A DNA stretch of 64,000 nucleotides from Arthrobacter sp. C9C5 (GTDB taxonomy: Bacteria > Actinomycetota > Actinomycetes > Actinomycetales > Micrococcaceae): assembly GCF_013359735.1 (NCBI RefSeq), contig NZ_JABFMX010000022.1, positions 1-64,000 on the forward strand. The letters run 5' to 3'. The notes under the pieces are model-generated. The model did no database searches. It saw only the letters and a program-made list of their open reading frames with translations, and was not told where the DNA came from. Below, in pieces: positions 49,890 to 59,007 of this stretch. The position numbers and the translations under genes were made by a program. The first letter of the stretch is position 1; the number at the start of each line of letters is the position of its first letter.

Positions 49890-50827
49890 CCACTCCGGGC
49901 TTCGCCGCCTTGGTCCCCGCGGCTTCCCGTACTGGCGTTCCGCGTGCCGGGATTCCGCGTTCCCGGCCCCCGCAGAACGGCGGTCGCCACCCCGGCCAGG
50001 AGCAGCAGTCCGCCGGCGACTTCCGCCGCCGAGGGCACCTCGGACAGCACCAGCCACGCCGTCGTCATGCCGACCACCGGGACCAGCAGGGTGAAGGGAA
50101 CGACGGCGGAGGACGGGTACAGCCCCAGCAGGCGGTTCCAGATGCCGTACCCGACGAGGGATCCGAACACGGCAGTGTAGAGCGCGCTGAGCATCGTCAC
50201 CGGCTGGAGCTGCAGCAGGGCATCCGACACCGCCGCCGGGCCGTCCACCAGCAGCGAGAGTCCGGCCAGCGGCAACGGGACGACGGCACCGGACCACACC
50301 ACCAGCCCGAGCCCGGAGGCCGCCTTCGCTTTCCGCGCCACGATATTGCCCCCGGCCCATGACAGCGCCGCGGCCAGCACGATCAGCAGGGGCAGCAGCG
50401 GGGCCACGAGGCTGCGGCCGACGGCCACGACGGCAAGCCCGGCAATCCCCAGCACGACGCCGGCGAGCTGCCTCCGGGTCGGCCGTTCGGCCAGGATCCC
50501 CGCCGCCAGCAGCACCGTCAGCAGGACCTGGGCCTGAAGAACGAGCGAGGCCAGGCCCGCGGGCATGCCGAGGGCCATGGCCAGGTAGAGCAGGCCGAAC
50601 TGGCCTGCGCTCATCAGGAGCCCGACGCCGATGATGGCCTTCCAGCTGACGTCCGGCTTGCGGATGAAGAAGATGCAGGGAAACACCACGAGGGCGAAGC
50701 GCATCGCCACGAACAGCAGTGGCGGCATCTGCGCGCCGTCGGGGTGCAGGCCAAGGTCAATCGCGACGAAGTTGACGCCCCACAGGATGGCGACGAGCAG
50801 GGCAAGTCCGGAATGTCGAGGGGTCAT
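49574..50827 (-). CDS. EamA/DMT family transporter with C-terminal extension
   Basis: 417 residues. Ten hydrophobic segments (about 8 to 285) with two EamA repeats (AILWGVNFVAIDLGLHPD near 13-30, ALSWAGGNIVARKAKA in the second half), as in drug/metabolite exporters such as YdcZ or RhaT-like permeases. From about residue 300 to 417 comes a low-complexity Arg/Ala/Gly tail, absent from the family, that overlaps the opposite-strand gene by 316 bp. The true end may be as called, since no stop is seen in between. Confidence 0.8.
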   Translation of the reverse strand: MTPRHSGLALLVAILWGVNFVAIDLGLHPDGAQMPPLLFVAMRFALVVFPCIFFIRKPDVSWKAIIGVGLLMSAGQFGLLYLAMALGMPAGLASLVLQAQVLLTVLLAAGILAERPTRRQLAGVVLGIAGLAVVAVGRSLVAPLLPLLIVLAAALSWAGGNIVARKAKAASGLGLVVWSGAVVPLPLAGLSLLVDGPAAVSDALLQLQPVTMLSALYTAVFGSLVGYGIWNRLLGLYPSSAVVPFTLLVPVVGMTTAWLVLSEVPSAAEVAGGLLLLAGVATAVLRGPGTRNPGTRNASTGSRGDQGGEARSGQRRVGDLAAGRAGALTGGLTGALAAGVDADDADGDAGRLATGAADRGAEARGAEARGAAERGVAGRAAEARGAADRGVNARAAGRAAGLRGAVPLDAEAGRRDA

Positions 50828-50857
50828 CGCACCCGCGGCCGTCGCCGTTGCCGCGCC

Positions 50858-51400
50858 TCAGAGATTACGCGGCCGTTCGCCATGCGGGTCCTCGGTGTCG
50901 CGGCGCTCCGCCACCGTCTCCTCGCGGAACCCCGCGGCGTCGCCGGTTCCTGCCTTGCGATCGCGGTCACCCCGGTCCCGGCGCAGTTCCTCGTTTGGGT
51001 GAAGTTCCTCGTGCGGGCGGGCATCGTGGGTGCGGATCTCCTGGGCCTGGGCATCGCCGCGTTCTGTCGTTACGACATCCGGATCGACGTCGTCGGCCCG
51101 GCGGAGCTGCTCCTCGGCACCGGCACGGACGGTCTCTGCCTCCTGCTGCGTGCCGCGGGCCTGCATGCGGAGGCGTTCGGCTTCGACTTCGGCGGCCTTT
51201 GCGTCGGCTTCCGCCCGCGCCGCCTTGGCCTCATGGTCCCTCGCAGCCAGCTGGTCGGCCTCCGCCTTTTCACGCATTTCGGCGGCCCGCTTGCGGTCCG
51301 CCTCCGTCTTGCGCTTGCGGCTGAGATACATTGCCACTGCGATGATCGCGAGCACCACTACGATGCCGACGATAATCCCTACGAGCTGTCCTGAATCCAC
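50858..51400 (-). CDS. Membrane-anchored coiled-coil protein
   Basis: 180 residues from GTG 51400. One N-terminal membrane segment (about 6-26), then a charged coiled coil (KRKTEADRKRAAEMREKAEA, to about 100), then a disordered acidic/basic tail. Many Micrococcales have such proteins; no function is known. It follows the EamA gene's upstream side with 30 bp between. Confidence 0.75.
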   Translation of the reverse strand: MDSGQLVGIIVGIVVVLAIIAVAMYLSRKRKTEADRKRAAEMREKAEADQLAARDHEAKAARAEADAKAAEVEAERLRMQARGTQQEAETVRAGAEEQLRRADDVDPDVVTTERGDAQAQEIRTHDARPHEELHPNEELRRDRGDRDRKAGTGDAAGFREETVAERRDTEDPHGERPRNL

Positions 51401-51514
51401 GTTGATCCACCTTTTCCCTCGGTCGCTAAGAAAACACCGGCAGTAAAAGCAATAACAGCATCAGTAAACAACACAATGAGAGTGCTGACCATCGGTCGGC
51501 CGGCGCGCTGGCTG

Positions 51515-52042
51515 CTACTTTGCGCGGGGCACCTTGAAGTGGGTCAACCGTGCGTCCTGGCCGTCGAGCTCGGCCCAGGACTTCTCAGTCTCGAAAACCG
51601 TCAGGCCGCTGGTGGGATAGCGGGTGGCCGCGTCCATGTAGGCGTCATGGTTGGAGTCCCGGGAGGCCAGATGCATGGCCAGGTCCTGCACGCCGGGCAT
51701 GTGGGAGATCACCATGAGCGTCGTGACGGTGTCCGGGACGTGGTTAATGACCGCCAGCATGCGCAGGGCCGAGGCGCCGTAGAGGCCGTCCTCGAGTTTC
51801 GGCGTCGGGGCCTTGTCCCCCAGTTCGCTGCACACCCAGGTGCAGGTCTGCCGCGTCCGCAGGGCGCTGGAGCAGAGGATGAAGTCGGGGACCACGCCGT
51901 GTTTAAGGAGCCATTTCCCGGCCAGCGGCGCTTCCCGGTGCCCGCGCTCTTCGAGCGGCCGCTCGTGGTCGGCGACGCCGCCCGGCCAGTCCGCCTTGGC
52001 GTGCCGCATGAGCACCAGACGTTTGATGTGATGCGCGCTCAT
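51515..52042 (-). CDS. SixA-type histidine phosphatase
   Basis: 175 residues. The RHG motif LVLMRHAKADWPGG near 10-23 contains the catalytic His, followed by LEERGHREAPLAGKWL and later CSSALRTRQTC. The second catalytic His lies in VISHMPGVQDLA. SixA enzymes remove phosphate from histidine of phosphotransfer proteins; the actinobacterial version may act on other phosphoesters. Start ATG 52042. Confidence 0.88.
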   Translation of the reverse strand: MSAHHIKRLVLMRHAKADWPGGVADHERPLEERGHREAPLAGKWLLKHGVVPDFILCSSALRTRQTCTWVCSELGDKAPTPKLEDGLYGASALRMLAVINHVPDTVTTLMVISHMPGVQDLAMHLASRDSNHDAYMDAATRYPTSGLTVFETEKSWAELDGQDARLTHFKVPRAK

Positions 52043-52099
52043 GGCTCAATCCTAGTGCGGCCGGCTTCGCCACGAGCGCGCTCCACAGCGGGCGACCTG

Positions 52100-52303
52100 T
52101 CAGTCGTCCAGGACGAAGGTCACTTCCAGCACCACATGCCAGGCCACGACGGCGCCGTCGCTGATTTCAACTTTCTGCTCCTTGACCCAGGCCCCGGTGA
52201 CATTCCGCAAGGTCTTGTTGGCCCGGTCGACGCCTTCTTTGATGGCGGCGTCAAACGAGGTCTTGGAGTTGGAGCTCAGGGTAGTAATACGTGCAACAGA
52301 CAT
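52100..52303 (-). CDS. Dodecin, flavin-binding storage protein
   Basis: 67 residues, matching the dodecin length. ATG 52303 has a strong GGGAGGA just upstream. The sequence SVARITTLSSNSKTSFDAAI, then WVKEQKVEISDG and VTFVLDD is the dodecin fold. It forms a 12-mer that binds FMN or FAD pairs and protects them. Nearby plus-strand frames are shadows. Confidence 0.92.
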   Translation of the reverse strand: MSVARITTLSSNSKTSFDAAIKEGVDRANKTLRNVTGAWVKEQKVEISDGAVVAWHVVLEVTFVLDD

Positions 52304-52630
52304 GATTCCTCCCAATAGTCGGATCGACGGGACCGAGACTACGCCGACGGCAGGAAACACAACAGAGTCCAAAGCCGCAGCCCCACCGGCGGCCGAGGCG
52401 CATGCTCCGTCAGCCGGACCACTGAAGGCGACCACTGCGTATTGCGAGGGCGCTGCAGCGCAGCGGCACATCCCGAAAGCGCCGTTGTTGCGTGAGCGCC
52501 GCCGTCGGATTCCTGACCGAGCCCTGCGAGGTTAGGGTGCGGCGGCGCGAGCGCAGGCGCCGAGGGATCGTGCCGCGAAAGCGAAAGCGCCCGCCCCAAA
52601 AGGGACGGACGCCTTGCGAAAAGCTAAAAG
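52304..52630. other. Gap between dodecin and winged-helix genes
   Basis: It contains the dodecin promoter region and, near 52585-52615, a GC hairpin with an A-rich loop (GCGCCCGCC against GGGACGGACGC) that could end the winged-helix transcript. I see no gene. Confidence 0.55.
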
Positions 52631-53500
52631 CTAGATGGAGTATTCCGGAGCGGCCCAGACAACAACCTCGGGGTGCTCGTAGAACCGGTAGCCCTGGCCG
52701 CGCACAGTCCGCACGGTATTGGCCAGGCGGCCAAGCTTCGAGCGTAGCCGGCGGATGTGCACGTCGATGGTGCGCTCGTTGGGAACCTCTTCGGCATTGC
52801 GCCACAGGCCCTCAAGGAGTTCGTCGCGGCCCACGGTGCGGGTGCCGTTCTCCACGAGGTAGTTGAGCAGCTCGAATTCCTTGAACGTGAGGTTCAGCGA
52901 TTCGCCGTCGAGCGCCACTTCACGGCGGGCGAGGTCGATCAGCACGCCGGACGGGCGCGGGTCCTGCGGCTGCTGCAGCCGGGCGTTCTCGGCGCGCTGG
53001 CGGGCACCGGCGGTCGGATCGCCGAAGGTGGACCGGACGACGTCGAGCGCGGAACCCGGCGCGGACGCCGGGGCGACGGCGACGGCGGCGTAGCTTTCGG
53101 CGCCGGCCACGAGCGACTGTGCGTAGGCACGGATTTCCTGGGCCAGCTTGGCAATCGAGGTGCCGGCAGCGGCTGCGGTCTCCTCGTCAATACCCATGTA
53201 GAGCACGAAGCCGCGGGCCACGTTGTCGTTGGGCACGGGGCGGACCGGGCTGCCGTTGCCGGGGGCGATCACGGGGGTCGGCGCGGTGGCCGGGGCCGGT
53301 TCGGCGGCGGGGACGGCGCGGAGCTGGCCGTAGGAGTTGGGGTTGTAGCCCTGCGCGGCATAGCCGGGGGCGGGGAAGCTGTTGCCGGATCCGGCGGGGC
53401 CGAAGCTCGGACGGCCGCCGAAGCCCTGGCGGAGGCCGGTCTGGCCGGCCTTGTTGGCGTTACGGACGGAGATGTGGACGTATCCGGATGCAACTGACAT
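52631..53500 (-). CDS. Orphan OmpR-type winged-helix regulator without receiver
   Basis: 289 residues from ATG 53500 (GAGG at about 10 bp). The C-terminal domain (about 185-280) is a Trans_reg_C winged helix: DLARREVALDGESLNLTFKE, FELLNYLVENGTRTVGRDEL, DVHIRRLRSKLG, TVRGQGYRFY. The N-terminal half has a short conserved region (ARGFVLYMGIDEETAAAAGT) preceded by a Pro/Gly/Ala-rich stretch; no phosphoacceptor aspartate of a receiver domain is seen. How it is activated is unknown. Its upstream region is long and AT-rich. Confidence 0.85.
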   Translation of the reverse strand: MSVASGYVHISVRNANKAGQTGLRQGFGGRPSFGPAGSGNSFPAPGYAAQGYNPNSYGQLRAVPAAEPAPATAPTPVIAPGNGSPVRPVPNDNVARGFVLYMGIDEETAAAAGTSIAKLAQEIRAYAQSLVAGAESYAAVAVAPASAPGSALDVVRSTFGDPTAGARQRAENARLQQPQDPRPSGVLIDLARREVALDGESLNLTFKEFELLNYLVENGTRTVGRDELLEGLWRNAEEVPNERTIDVHIRRLRSKLGRLANTVRTVRGQGYRFYEHPEVVVWAAPEYSI

Positions 53501-54052
53501 GGAATGCTTACCTCAATGTGAATGGCCGTCATCGCGGCTCGAATGCTAATTTCCCCGCAATGAAAACTGGGGAGGGGCGCCCGACGCTGGGCTGGGGGCG
53601 AATGCCTAGAAACGTTCTGGGGTGTAGAAGTTAGGCGTGCATTCGACAACAGGGCATCTCAGTACCAGCTGGTGCGCTGATCCAGGAAGCTGCGGCTGCA
53701 GGTGCTGTTGAGTTCTTGTTCACAATTGAAGTGTGCAACGTAACAATGAGAACTAGCAAGTAACAATGGACTCCAAAGTCCGCATCGTGAGACGAAAATG
53801 GCGATTGTAGTGCAAATCACAATTTTGATAAGCCTGCGAATCAATTCGTGTTTTGTCGAACTAGCGGCCTTTCGGCGCTTCTTACCGAATATTCTTCGCC
53901 AGCCAGCGCCTCACGCCGGGAAACGTTCACTATAGGCAAAGATGGTGGAATTCTCCCGGAAGAGTTCCGCCGCCGCCCCTAGTCCACGGAGTGGGCATGC
54001 TGCCGGGCCCGTCTGGCCCGGCAGCCACACCCGCTGCGGAGGTTCGCGGAGG
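53501..54052. other. AT-rich leader/promoter region of the winged-helix gene
   Basis: Over 500 bp without a gene. Two GTAACAATG copies occur at 53738 and 53760, and CCAGCTGG lies at 53666. These may be binding sites for the winged-helix gene itself or another regulator. A GC-rich hairpin at 53999-54025 closes the next gene. Confidence 0.55.
53999..54025 (-). terminator. Terminator after the DUF membrane-anchored gene
   Basis: GCTGCCGGGCC (53999-54009) with GGCCCGGCAGC (54015-54025), perfect 11-bp stem. Confidence 0.7.
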
Positions 54053-54892
54053 TCAGTTGGTCTGGCCGGTGGCGGTGGACGCCACAATCTGGACCGACGA
54101 CGCCGTGTAACCGGACCCGTCCTTCGCGGCGACGACCCGCACGGTCCCGCCGGCCACGATGTCCGCCACGCTCAACTGGGTGCCCGTACCGCCGGCCTGC
54201 TGGCGCCGCTGTTCCATGTTGCTCACCACCAGGTTGCTGCCGAGGGCGTAGCTGCGGGTGAACCCGTCGCTGCTCTTGACTGTGACGGAGGACGCGCCGA
54301 CCTGGCTCACTGTTCCGAGCTGCTCGGCCATGGCGGTGTATTGGCTTCCGTTCAGCACGACGTACTCGGCGTGCACAGCGGCGGACAGCCCGCCAACTAT
54401 GCCGCCCATGCCGCCGGCTGCGAAGTCGTCGTGATCGCCCTGCCCCGCCATTCCGCCTCCCGCGAACCCTCCCTGCGGGGCGCCTGGCATCCCCGGAACG
54501 GAGCCTTGGTTGGCGCTGCCGGGCCCGCCGGCTGCCCCGGCCCCGGTGCCGCTGGCCGCCGCCGAACTTGAGGTGAGGGCATACACGCCGACGCCGGCGC
54601 CGGCTGCCAGCACAACTGCCGCGCCCGCGACGGCGAGTCCCCGTTTTAGGGTCCACGACTTCTCCGCCGAGGTTTGCCGGGCTGCGGCTGACGGCACGCC
54701 CCACCCCGGCGCGGCCGGCGCACCCCAGCCGGGGGCCCCGCCATCAGCGGGTTGTCCGGCTGCCCCCGGCGCGGCCGCCGGCTGCCCGGCGGCATAGGGC
54801 GTGGTCACGGGCGCCGGCGCTGCCGGGGTGGGGGCGTCGGAACCGGGGTCGGGGGTTGGCCGGGTACCGGATTCGGGCTGCTGACCGCTCAT
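54053..54892 (-). CDS. Membrane-anchored Pro/Ala/Gly-rich protein, DUF5666-like end
   Basis: 279 residues from ATG 54892, with AGGAG 10 bp upstream. A disordered N-terminal Pro/Ala part (1-95) precedes one membrane segment (about 106-126), then a Gly-rich stretch and a C-terminal beta domain (NGSQYTAMAEQLGTVSQVGA, DGFTRSYALGSNLVV). The end resembles small secreted beta-barrel domains (DUF5666-like), not certain. It is divergent from the response regulator and may be part of the same envelope unit. Confidence 0.68.
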   Translation of the reverse strand: MSGQQPESGTRPTPDPGSDAPTPAAPAPVTTPYAAGQPAAAPGAAGQPADGGAPGWGAPAAPGWGVPSAAARQTSAEKSWTLKRGLAVAGAAVVLAAGAGVGVYALTSSSAAASGTGAGAAGGPGSANQGSVPGMPGAPQGGFAGGGMAGQGDHDDFAAGGMGGIVGGLSAAVHAEYVVLNGSQYTAMAEQLGTVSQVGASSVTVKSSDGFTRSYALGSNLVVSNMEQRRQQAGGTGTQLSVADIVAGGTVRVVAAKDGSGYTASSVQIVASTATGQTN

Positions 54893-55136
54893 AGTGTTTC
54901 TCCTGTCGGGGTGCGGATTCGTGTCCACCTCAGCGTGGTAAGCGATCCTGTGCCGGGGCTGTGCGGGCCGACTGCCATGCCTGTGACCTTTCACCGGCAC
55001 CGGACGCCCGGTCGGCAGCCCTACCGAACCGGGCCTCCCGCTCCCGGGGCGGCTTCCAGCTCGGTAGTCTGGGATTCACAGGTGCCGCACAGGGTCTCCA
55101 AAGCCGCGCCTCAACGGCAGATCGGAGAGTCGTCCC

Positions 55137-55877
55137 ATGGCCACTTCGCACTCCATGACCAATAATCTGCCCCAGCTCACGCATCCGGACGGCTCGCCCA
55201 TCCGCGCGCTGGTGGTGGACGATGAGCCCAGCCTGTCCGAGCTCATGAGCATGGGGCTGCGGATGGCCGGCTGGTCCGTGGCCGTGGCGGCGGACGGCCC
55301 TGGAGCCGTGAAGCTTGCCAAGGATTTCCGCCCCGACGTGCTGGTGCTGGACGTGATGCTCCCCGGGTTCGACGGCGTCGAACTGCTCAGCCGGATCCGC
55401 GCGTTCGCACCGGAAGTTCCTGCGCTGTTCCTCACGGCCAAAGACGCCGTCCAGGACCGCATTACCGGTCTGGCGGCCGGTGGCGATGACTACGTCACGA
55501 AGCCGTTCAGCATGGAAGAGGTGCTGCTCCGGCTTCACCGGCTGGTTCAGCGCTCCGGGGTGGCCGCCATGGACACAGCCGAACTCGTGGTGGGTGATCT
55601 GGTGCTCAACGTCGATACCCGGGACGTTACCCGGGCGGGTGAGGAACTGCATCTGACCGCCACCCAGTTCGAGTTGCTGCGCTACCTCATGGAAAACCCC
55701 AAACGGGTCATCAGCAAGGCCCAGATCCTCGACCGGGTCTGGGACTACGATTTCGGCGGCCAGGCGAACATTGTGGAACTCTACATTTCCTACCTCCGCA
55801 AGAAGATCGACGCCAACCGCGCACCGATGATCCACACGGTGCGCGGCGCCGGCTATGTCTTGAAACCGGCGGACTGA
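55137..55877 (+). CDS. OmpR/PhoB-type response regulator
   Basis: 246 residues. Receiver domain with acidic pocket VVDDE (about 27-31), phosphoacceptor D72 in LDVMLPG, T100 and K122; C-terminal Trans_reg_C winged helix (ELVVGDLVLNVDTRDVTRAG, TVRGAGYVLKPAD). Start ATG 55137 with GGAGAG. Followed in 3 bp by the histidine kinase gene, its cognate partner. Confidence 0.95.
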   Translation: MATSHSMTNNLPQLTHPDGSPIRALVVDDEPSLSELMSMGLRMAGWSVAVAADGPGAVKLAKDFRPDVLVLDVMLPGFDGVELLSRIRAFAPEVPALFLTAKDAVQDRITGLAAGGDDYVTKPFSMEEVLLRLHRLVQRSGVAAMDTAELVVGDLVLNVDTRDVTRAGEELHLTATQFELLRYLMENPKRVISKAQILDRVWDYDFGGQANIVELYISYLRKKIDANRAPMIHTVRGAGYVLKPAD

Positions 55878-55880
55878 TCC

Positions 55881-57443
55881 GTGCCCACTCTTTCCGGCGT
55901 GACACCCGTACCCGGGCGCGACTGGCGCAACCCGGCCACGTGGCACTTGCGTACCCGGCTGGTCCTCGTCGCCATGGCGCTGCTCGTGGCCATCTGCGGC
56001 GCCGTGGGAGTCTTCAGCTACGCCTCCATGGACGCTTTCCTCACCCGGCAGCTCGACACCCAGCTGGAGCAGGCATCCCACCGGTCGAGCGAGTTCGGCA
56101 GGCCCTCCCCGGAGGATGCGGGAAGGCGCCCTGACCCGCTCGAAGCCCGGGGGCAGGGCATCGGGACGCTCAACGCCCGGCTGCTGGCCGGCACGGTGGC
56201 CAGCGCAGGCTTCCTGGCCGGTGACGCCACCCGAAAGAGCCTCTCCTCCGATGACAATGCAGTCCTCCTGGCGCTGACCCCGAACGGCGTGCCCGTGGAC
56301 CGGACCCTCTCGGCCGGCGACTACCGGCTGACGGCCGTGCGCGCACCCTATGGCGACGTCATTGTCACCGGCCTTCCACTGGACGAAAAGCAGAACACGC
56401 TGGCCTCGCTCGTCTGGACCCTGGGGGTGGTGTCCGCGGGCGGCCTCGTACTGATCGGCCTCGCCGGCACGGCTCTCATCCGACGGACCATGAAGCCGCT
56501 GGAACAGCTCTCCGAGGTGGCCACCAAGGTCTCGCGTTTGCCGCTGGACGCTGGCGAGGTGGCGCTGGGAGTGCGGGTCCCGGCGTCGGCAGCCCATCCG
56601 GGAACCGAGGTGGGCAGCGTGGGCTACGCGCTGAACCAGATGCTGGACAACGTCTCCAACGCCCTCGAGGCGCGGCAGGAGAGCGAGATGAAGGTGCGGC
56701 AGTTTGTCGCCGATGCCTCGCATGAGCTCCGAACCCCGCTCACCGCGATCCGCGGCTACACGGAGCTGATGCGGATGACCGAGCATTTCACGCCCGACGG
56801 CGAGAAGTCCCTGGCCCGCGTCCAAAGCCAGTCCGAGCGGATGACCACCCTGGTGGAGGACCTGCTGCTGCTGGCACGACTGGACGAGGGGCAGCCACTC
56901 AAGGTCACCGACGTCGATCTCACCCAGCTGGCCATCGAAACGGTGAGCGACGAGAAAGTCATGGCACCCGACCGCCTCTGGCAGCTGGAGCTCCCCGAGG
57001 AACCCGTGGTGGTGCGCGGCGACGCGACCCAGCTTCACCAGGTCATTGCCAACCTCCTGTCCAATGCCCGCAAGCACACGGCCCCGGGGACGAAGGTGGT
57101 CACGGGCGTCATGCGTTCGGCTGACGGCAGCGCTGTGATCACCGTGACGGACAACGGCAGCGGCATCGCCCCCGAATTCCTCGGCCGGGTCTTCGCCCGG
57201 TTCGCACGGGCCGACGTTGCACGCACCAATCCGGCCGCCGGTCCCGCAGCCCGTCCGGTGCGCAGCCTTGAGGGCACGTCGGCGGTCGCGACGGCGGCCG
57301 CGGCTTCCGAGGGTACCAGCGGCCTGGGCTTGTCCATTGTGCAGTCGATTGTGGAGGCCCACGGCGGGACCGTCGAGGTCACGTCCCGGCCGGGCCGGAC
57401 GGAGTTCGCAGTTCGGCTTCCCGCGGCGCCTCCGCTGGCGTAG
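55881..57443 (+). CDS. Sensor histidine kinase
   Basis: 520 residues from GTG 55881. Two membrane segments (about 28-50 and 178-200) enclose an external sensor domain. HAMP region (about 200-255), then the H-box DASHELRTPLTAIRGY with the phospho-histidine near 281, N-box QVIANLLSNARKHT, G-boxes DNGSGIAP and GLGLSIVQSIVEAHGG. It passes a membrane signal to the regulator encoded before it. The ATPase domain has an extra Pro/Ala insert between G boxes. Confidence 0.94.
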   Translation: MPTLSGVTPVPGRDWRNPATWHLRTRLVLVAMALLVAICGAVGVFSYASMDAFLTRQLDTQLEQASHRSSEFGRPSPEDAGRRPDPLEARGQGIGTLNARLLAGTVASAGFLAGDATRKSLSSDDNAVLLALTPNGVPVDRTLSAGDYRLTAVRAPYGDVIVTGLPLDEKQNTLASLVWTLGVVSAGGLVLIGLAGTALIRRTMKPLEQLSEVATKVSRLPLDAGEVALGVRVPASAAHPGTEVGSVGYALNQMLDNVSNALEARQESEMKVRQFVADASHELRTPLTAIRGYTELMRMTEHFTPDGEKSLARVQSQSERMTTLVEDLLLLARLDEGQPLKVTDVDLTQLAIETVSDEKVMAPDRLWQLELPEEPVVVRGDATQLHQVIANLLSNARKHTAPGTKVVTGVMRSADGSAVITVTDNGSGIAPEFLGRVFARFARADVARTNPAAGPAARPVRSLEGTSAVATAAAASEGTSGLGLSIVQSIVEAHGGTVEVTSRPGRTEFAVRLPAAPPLA

Positions 57444-57555
57444 CGGGCGGCCGCACAGGTCCGGACGGCGGCACGGCGGTGCCGGTCTAAACTTCCACAG
57501 CCGCAGCACAGCTTGACCCTAAAGCCCTCATATGGGCCGCCGGGAAAGTTGAGGC

Positions 57556-59007
57556 ATGACGTTCACAGACCAGGCCCCAGGAACACTGCCCCACTCCACG
57601 GCGAGGCCAGCCGGTCCGGCCGCGCCGCCCGGCCCGGGCCCCTTGGCCCCGGCCGGACGCACCCCGTTGGCCCCGGCGTTCACCGGCCCCGGGATGCGGC
57701 GTTCAGCCATCGACACGCGCACCACCACACCGGTGCTGGATGTCACCATTCCGGTCTTCAACGAGGAACGGGATCTCGAAGCGTGCCTGCGCCGGCTGCA
57801 CACCTACCTTGTCGGCTGCTTCCCGCATTCCTTCCGGATCACGGTGGCGGACAACGCCAGCACCGACGGAACACTCCAGGCGGCGGAGCGCGTCGCCCGT
57901 GAGCTCCGGGAGGTCAACGTCGTCCACATGGCCGAAAAAGGCCGCGGGAATGCGCTGCGCCAGGTGTGGCTTGCCTCGCCGTCGCCGCTCCTGGCGTACA
58001 TGGACGTGGACCTGTCCACCGACCTGGCGGCGCTCGGCCCGCTGCTGGCCCCGCTCATTTCGGGGCACTCGGACCTCGCGATCGGGACCCGGCTGACCCG
58101 CAACTCGCGTGTGGTCCGCGGACCCAAGCGGGAATTCATCTCGCGCAGCTACAACCTGCTGCTTCAGTCGTGCCTGGGCGCCCACTTCAGCGACGCCCAG
58201 TGCGGCTTCAAGGCCATCCGGGCAGACGTGGCCCGGCAGCTGCTCCCGCACACGCTGGACAACGCCTGGTTCTTCGACACCGAGTTGCTGGTACTGGCCG
58301 AAAAGTGCGACCTGCGCGTCCATGAAGTCCCGGTCGACTGGACCGACGACCCGGACTCGAGCGTGGACATCGTCCAGACGGCCCTCGCGGACCTGCGCGG
58401 CATGGCCCGGCTGAGCCGGGACCTGGTCTCGGGCCGGATCCCGGTTCCCGAACTCCGCTCCGCCCTGGCCCGCGGACCGCTGCCGGCTTCCTCCCGGGCC
58501 CAGGAACAAAGCCCCGGCGGAAGCCTCTTCGGCCAGCTCGTGCGCTTCGGCAGCATCGGGGTGGCCTCGACCCTCGCGTACCTGCTGATCTTCCTGCTCT
58601 GCCGGGGGATCATGGACCCGCAGCTGGCCAACTTCCTCGCCTTGCTCACTACCGCGGTGGCCAACACCGCGGCGAACCGGCGCTTCACCTTCGGCATCCA
58701 GGGCAGCAGCCAGGCGGCCCGCCACCATTTCGAGGGCCTGCTGGTCTTCGGGATCGGGCTGGCCCTGACCTCGGGCGCGCTCGCCCTGGTCCACGGCGCG
58801 TCCGGCGGAACGCCTGACCGCTGGCTTGAACTGGTCACAGTGACCGCCGCCAACCTGGCCGCCACCGCCGTCAAGTTCCTGCTGTTCCGCCACGTGGTCT
58901 TCCGCCACCGGGCCGTCCCCATTGCCCCGGCGCCCGGCGCCATTCCCGATACTTCCGCGCCCGCCGCCACCGACTCTGCCCTCCCCCACACAGAAACGGC
59001 CAAGTAA
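57556..59007 (+). CDS. GT2 glycosyltransferase fused to GtrA-like membrane domain
   Basis: 483 residues. GT-A domain (about 50-300): VTIPVFNEERDLEACLRRL, YMDVDLSTDL with the metal-binding DxD, and DDPDSSVDIV. The N-terminal 45 residues are Pro/Ala-rich. The C-terminal half (about 325-450) has four membrane segments of the GtrA family, starting LVRFGSIGVASTLAYLLIFL. Family role: transfer of a sugar from a nucleotide donor to a polyprenyl phosphate, with GtrA flipping it. GAGG precedes ATG 57556. The next gene starts directly after its stop. Confidence 0.92.
   Translation: MTFTDQAPGTLPHSTARPAGPAAPPGPGPLAPAGRTPLAPAFTGPGMRRSAIDTRTTTPVLDVTIPVFNEERDLEACLRRLHTYLVGCFPHSFRITVADNASTDGTLQAAERVARELREVNVVHMAEKGRGNALRQVWLASPSPLLAYMDVDLSTDLAALGPLLAPLISGHSDLAIGTRLTRNSRVVRGPKREFISRSYNLLLQSCLGAHFSDAQCGFKAIRADVARQLLPHTLDNAWFFDTELLVLAEKCDLRVHEVPVDWTDDPDSSVDIVQTALADLRGMARLSRDLVSGRIPVPELRSALARGPLPASSRAQEQSPGGSLFGQLVRFGSIGVASTLAYLLIFLLCRGIMDPQLANFLALLTTAVANTAANRRFTFGIQGSSQAARHHFEGLLVFGIGLALTSGALALVHGASGGTPDRWLELVTVTAANLAATAVKFLLFRHVVFRHRAVPIAPAPGAIPDTSAPAATDSALPHTETAK

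Noticed and set aside
53659..53844. Short cysteine-rich minus-strand frame in the AT-rich leader
   Set aside because: Start has no ribosome site, and the hydrophobic-looking residues come from AT-rich codons in a promoter region.
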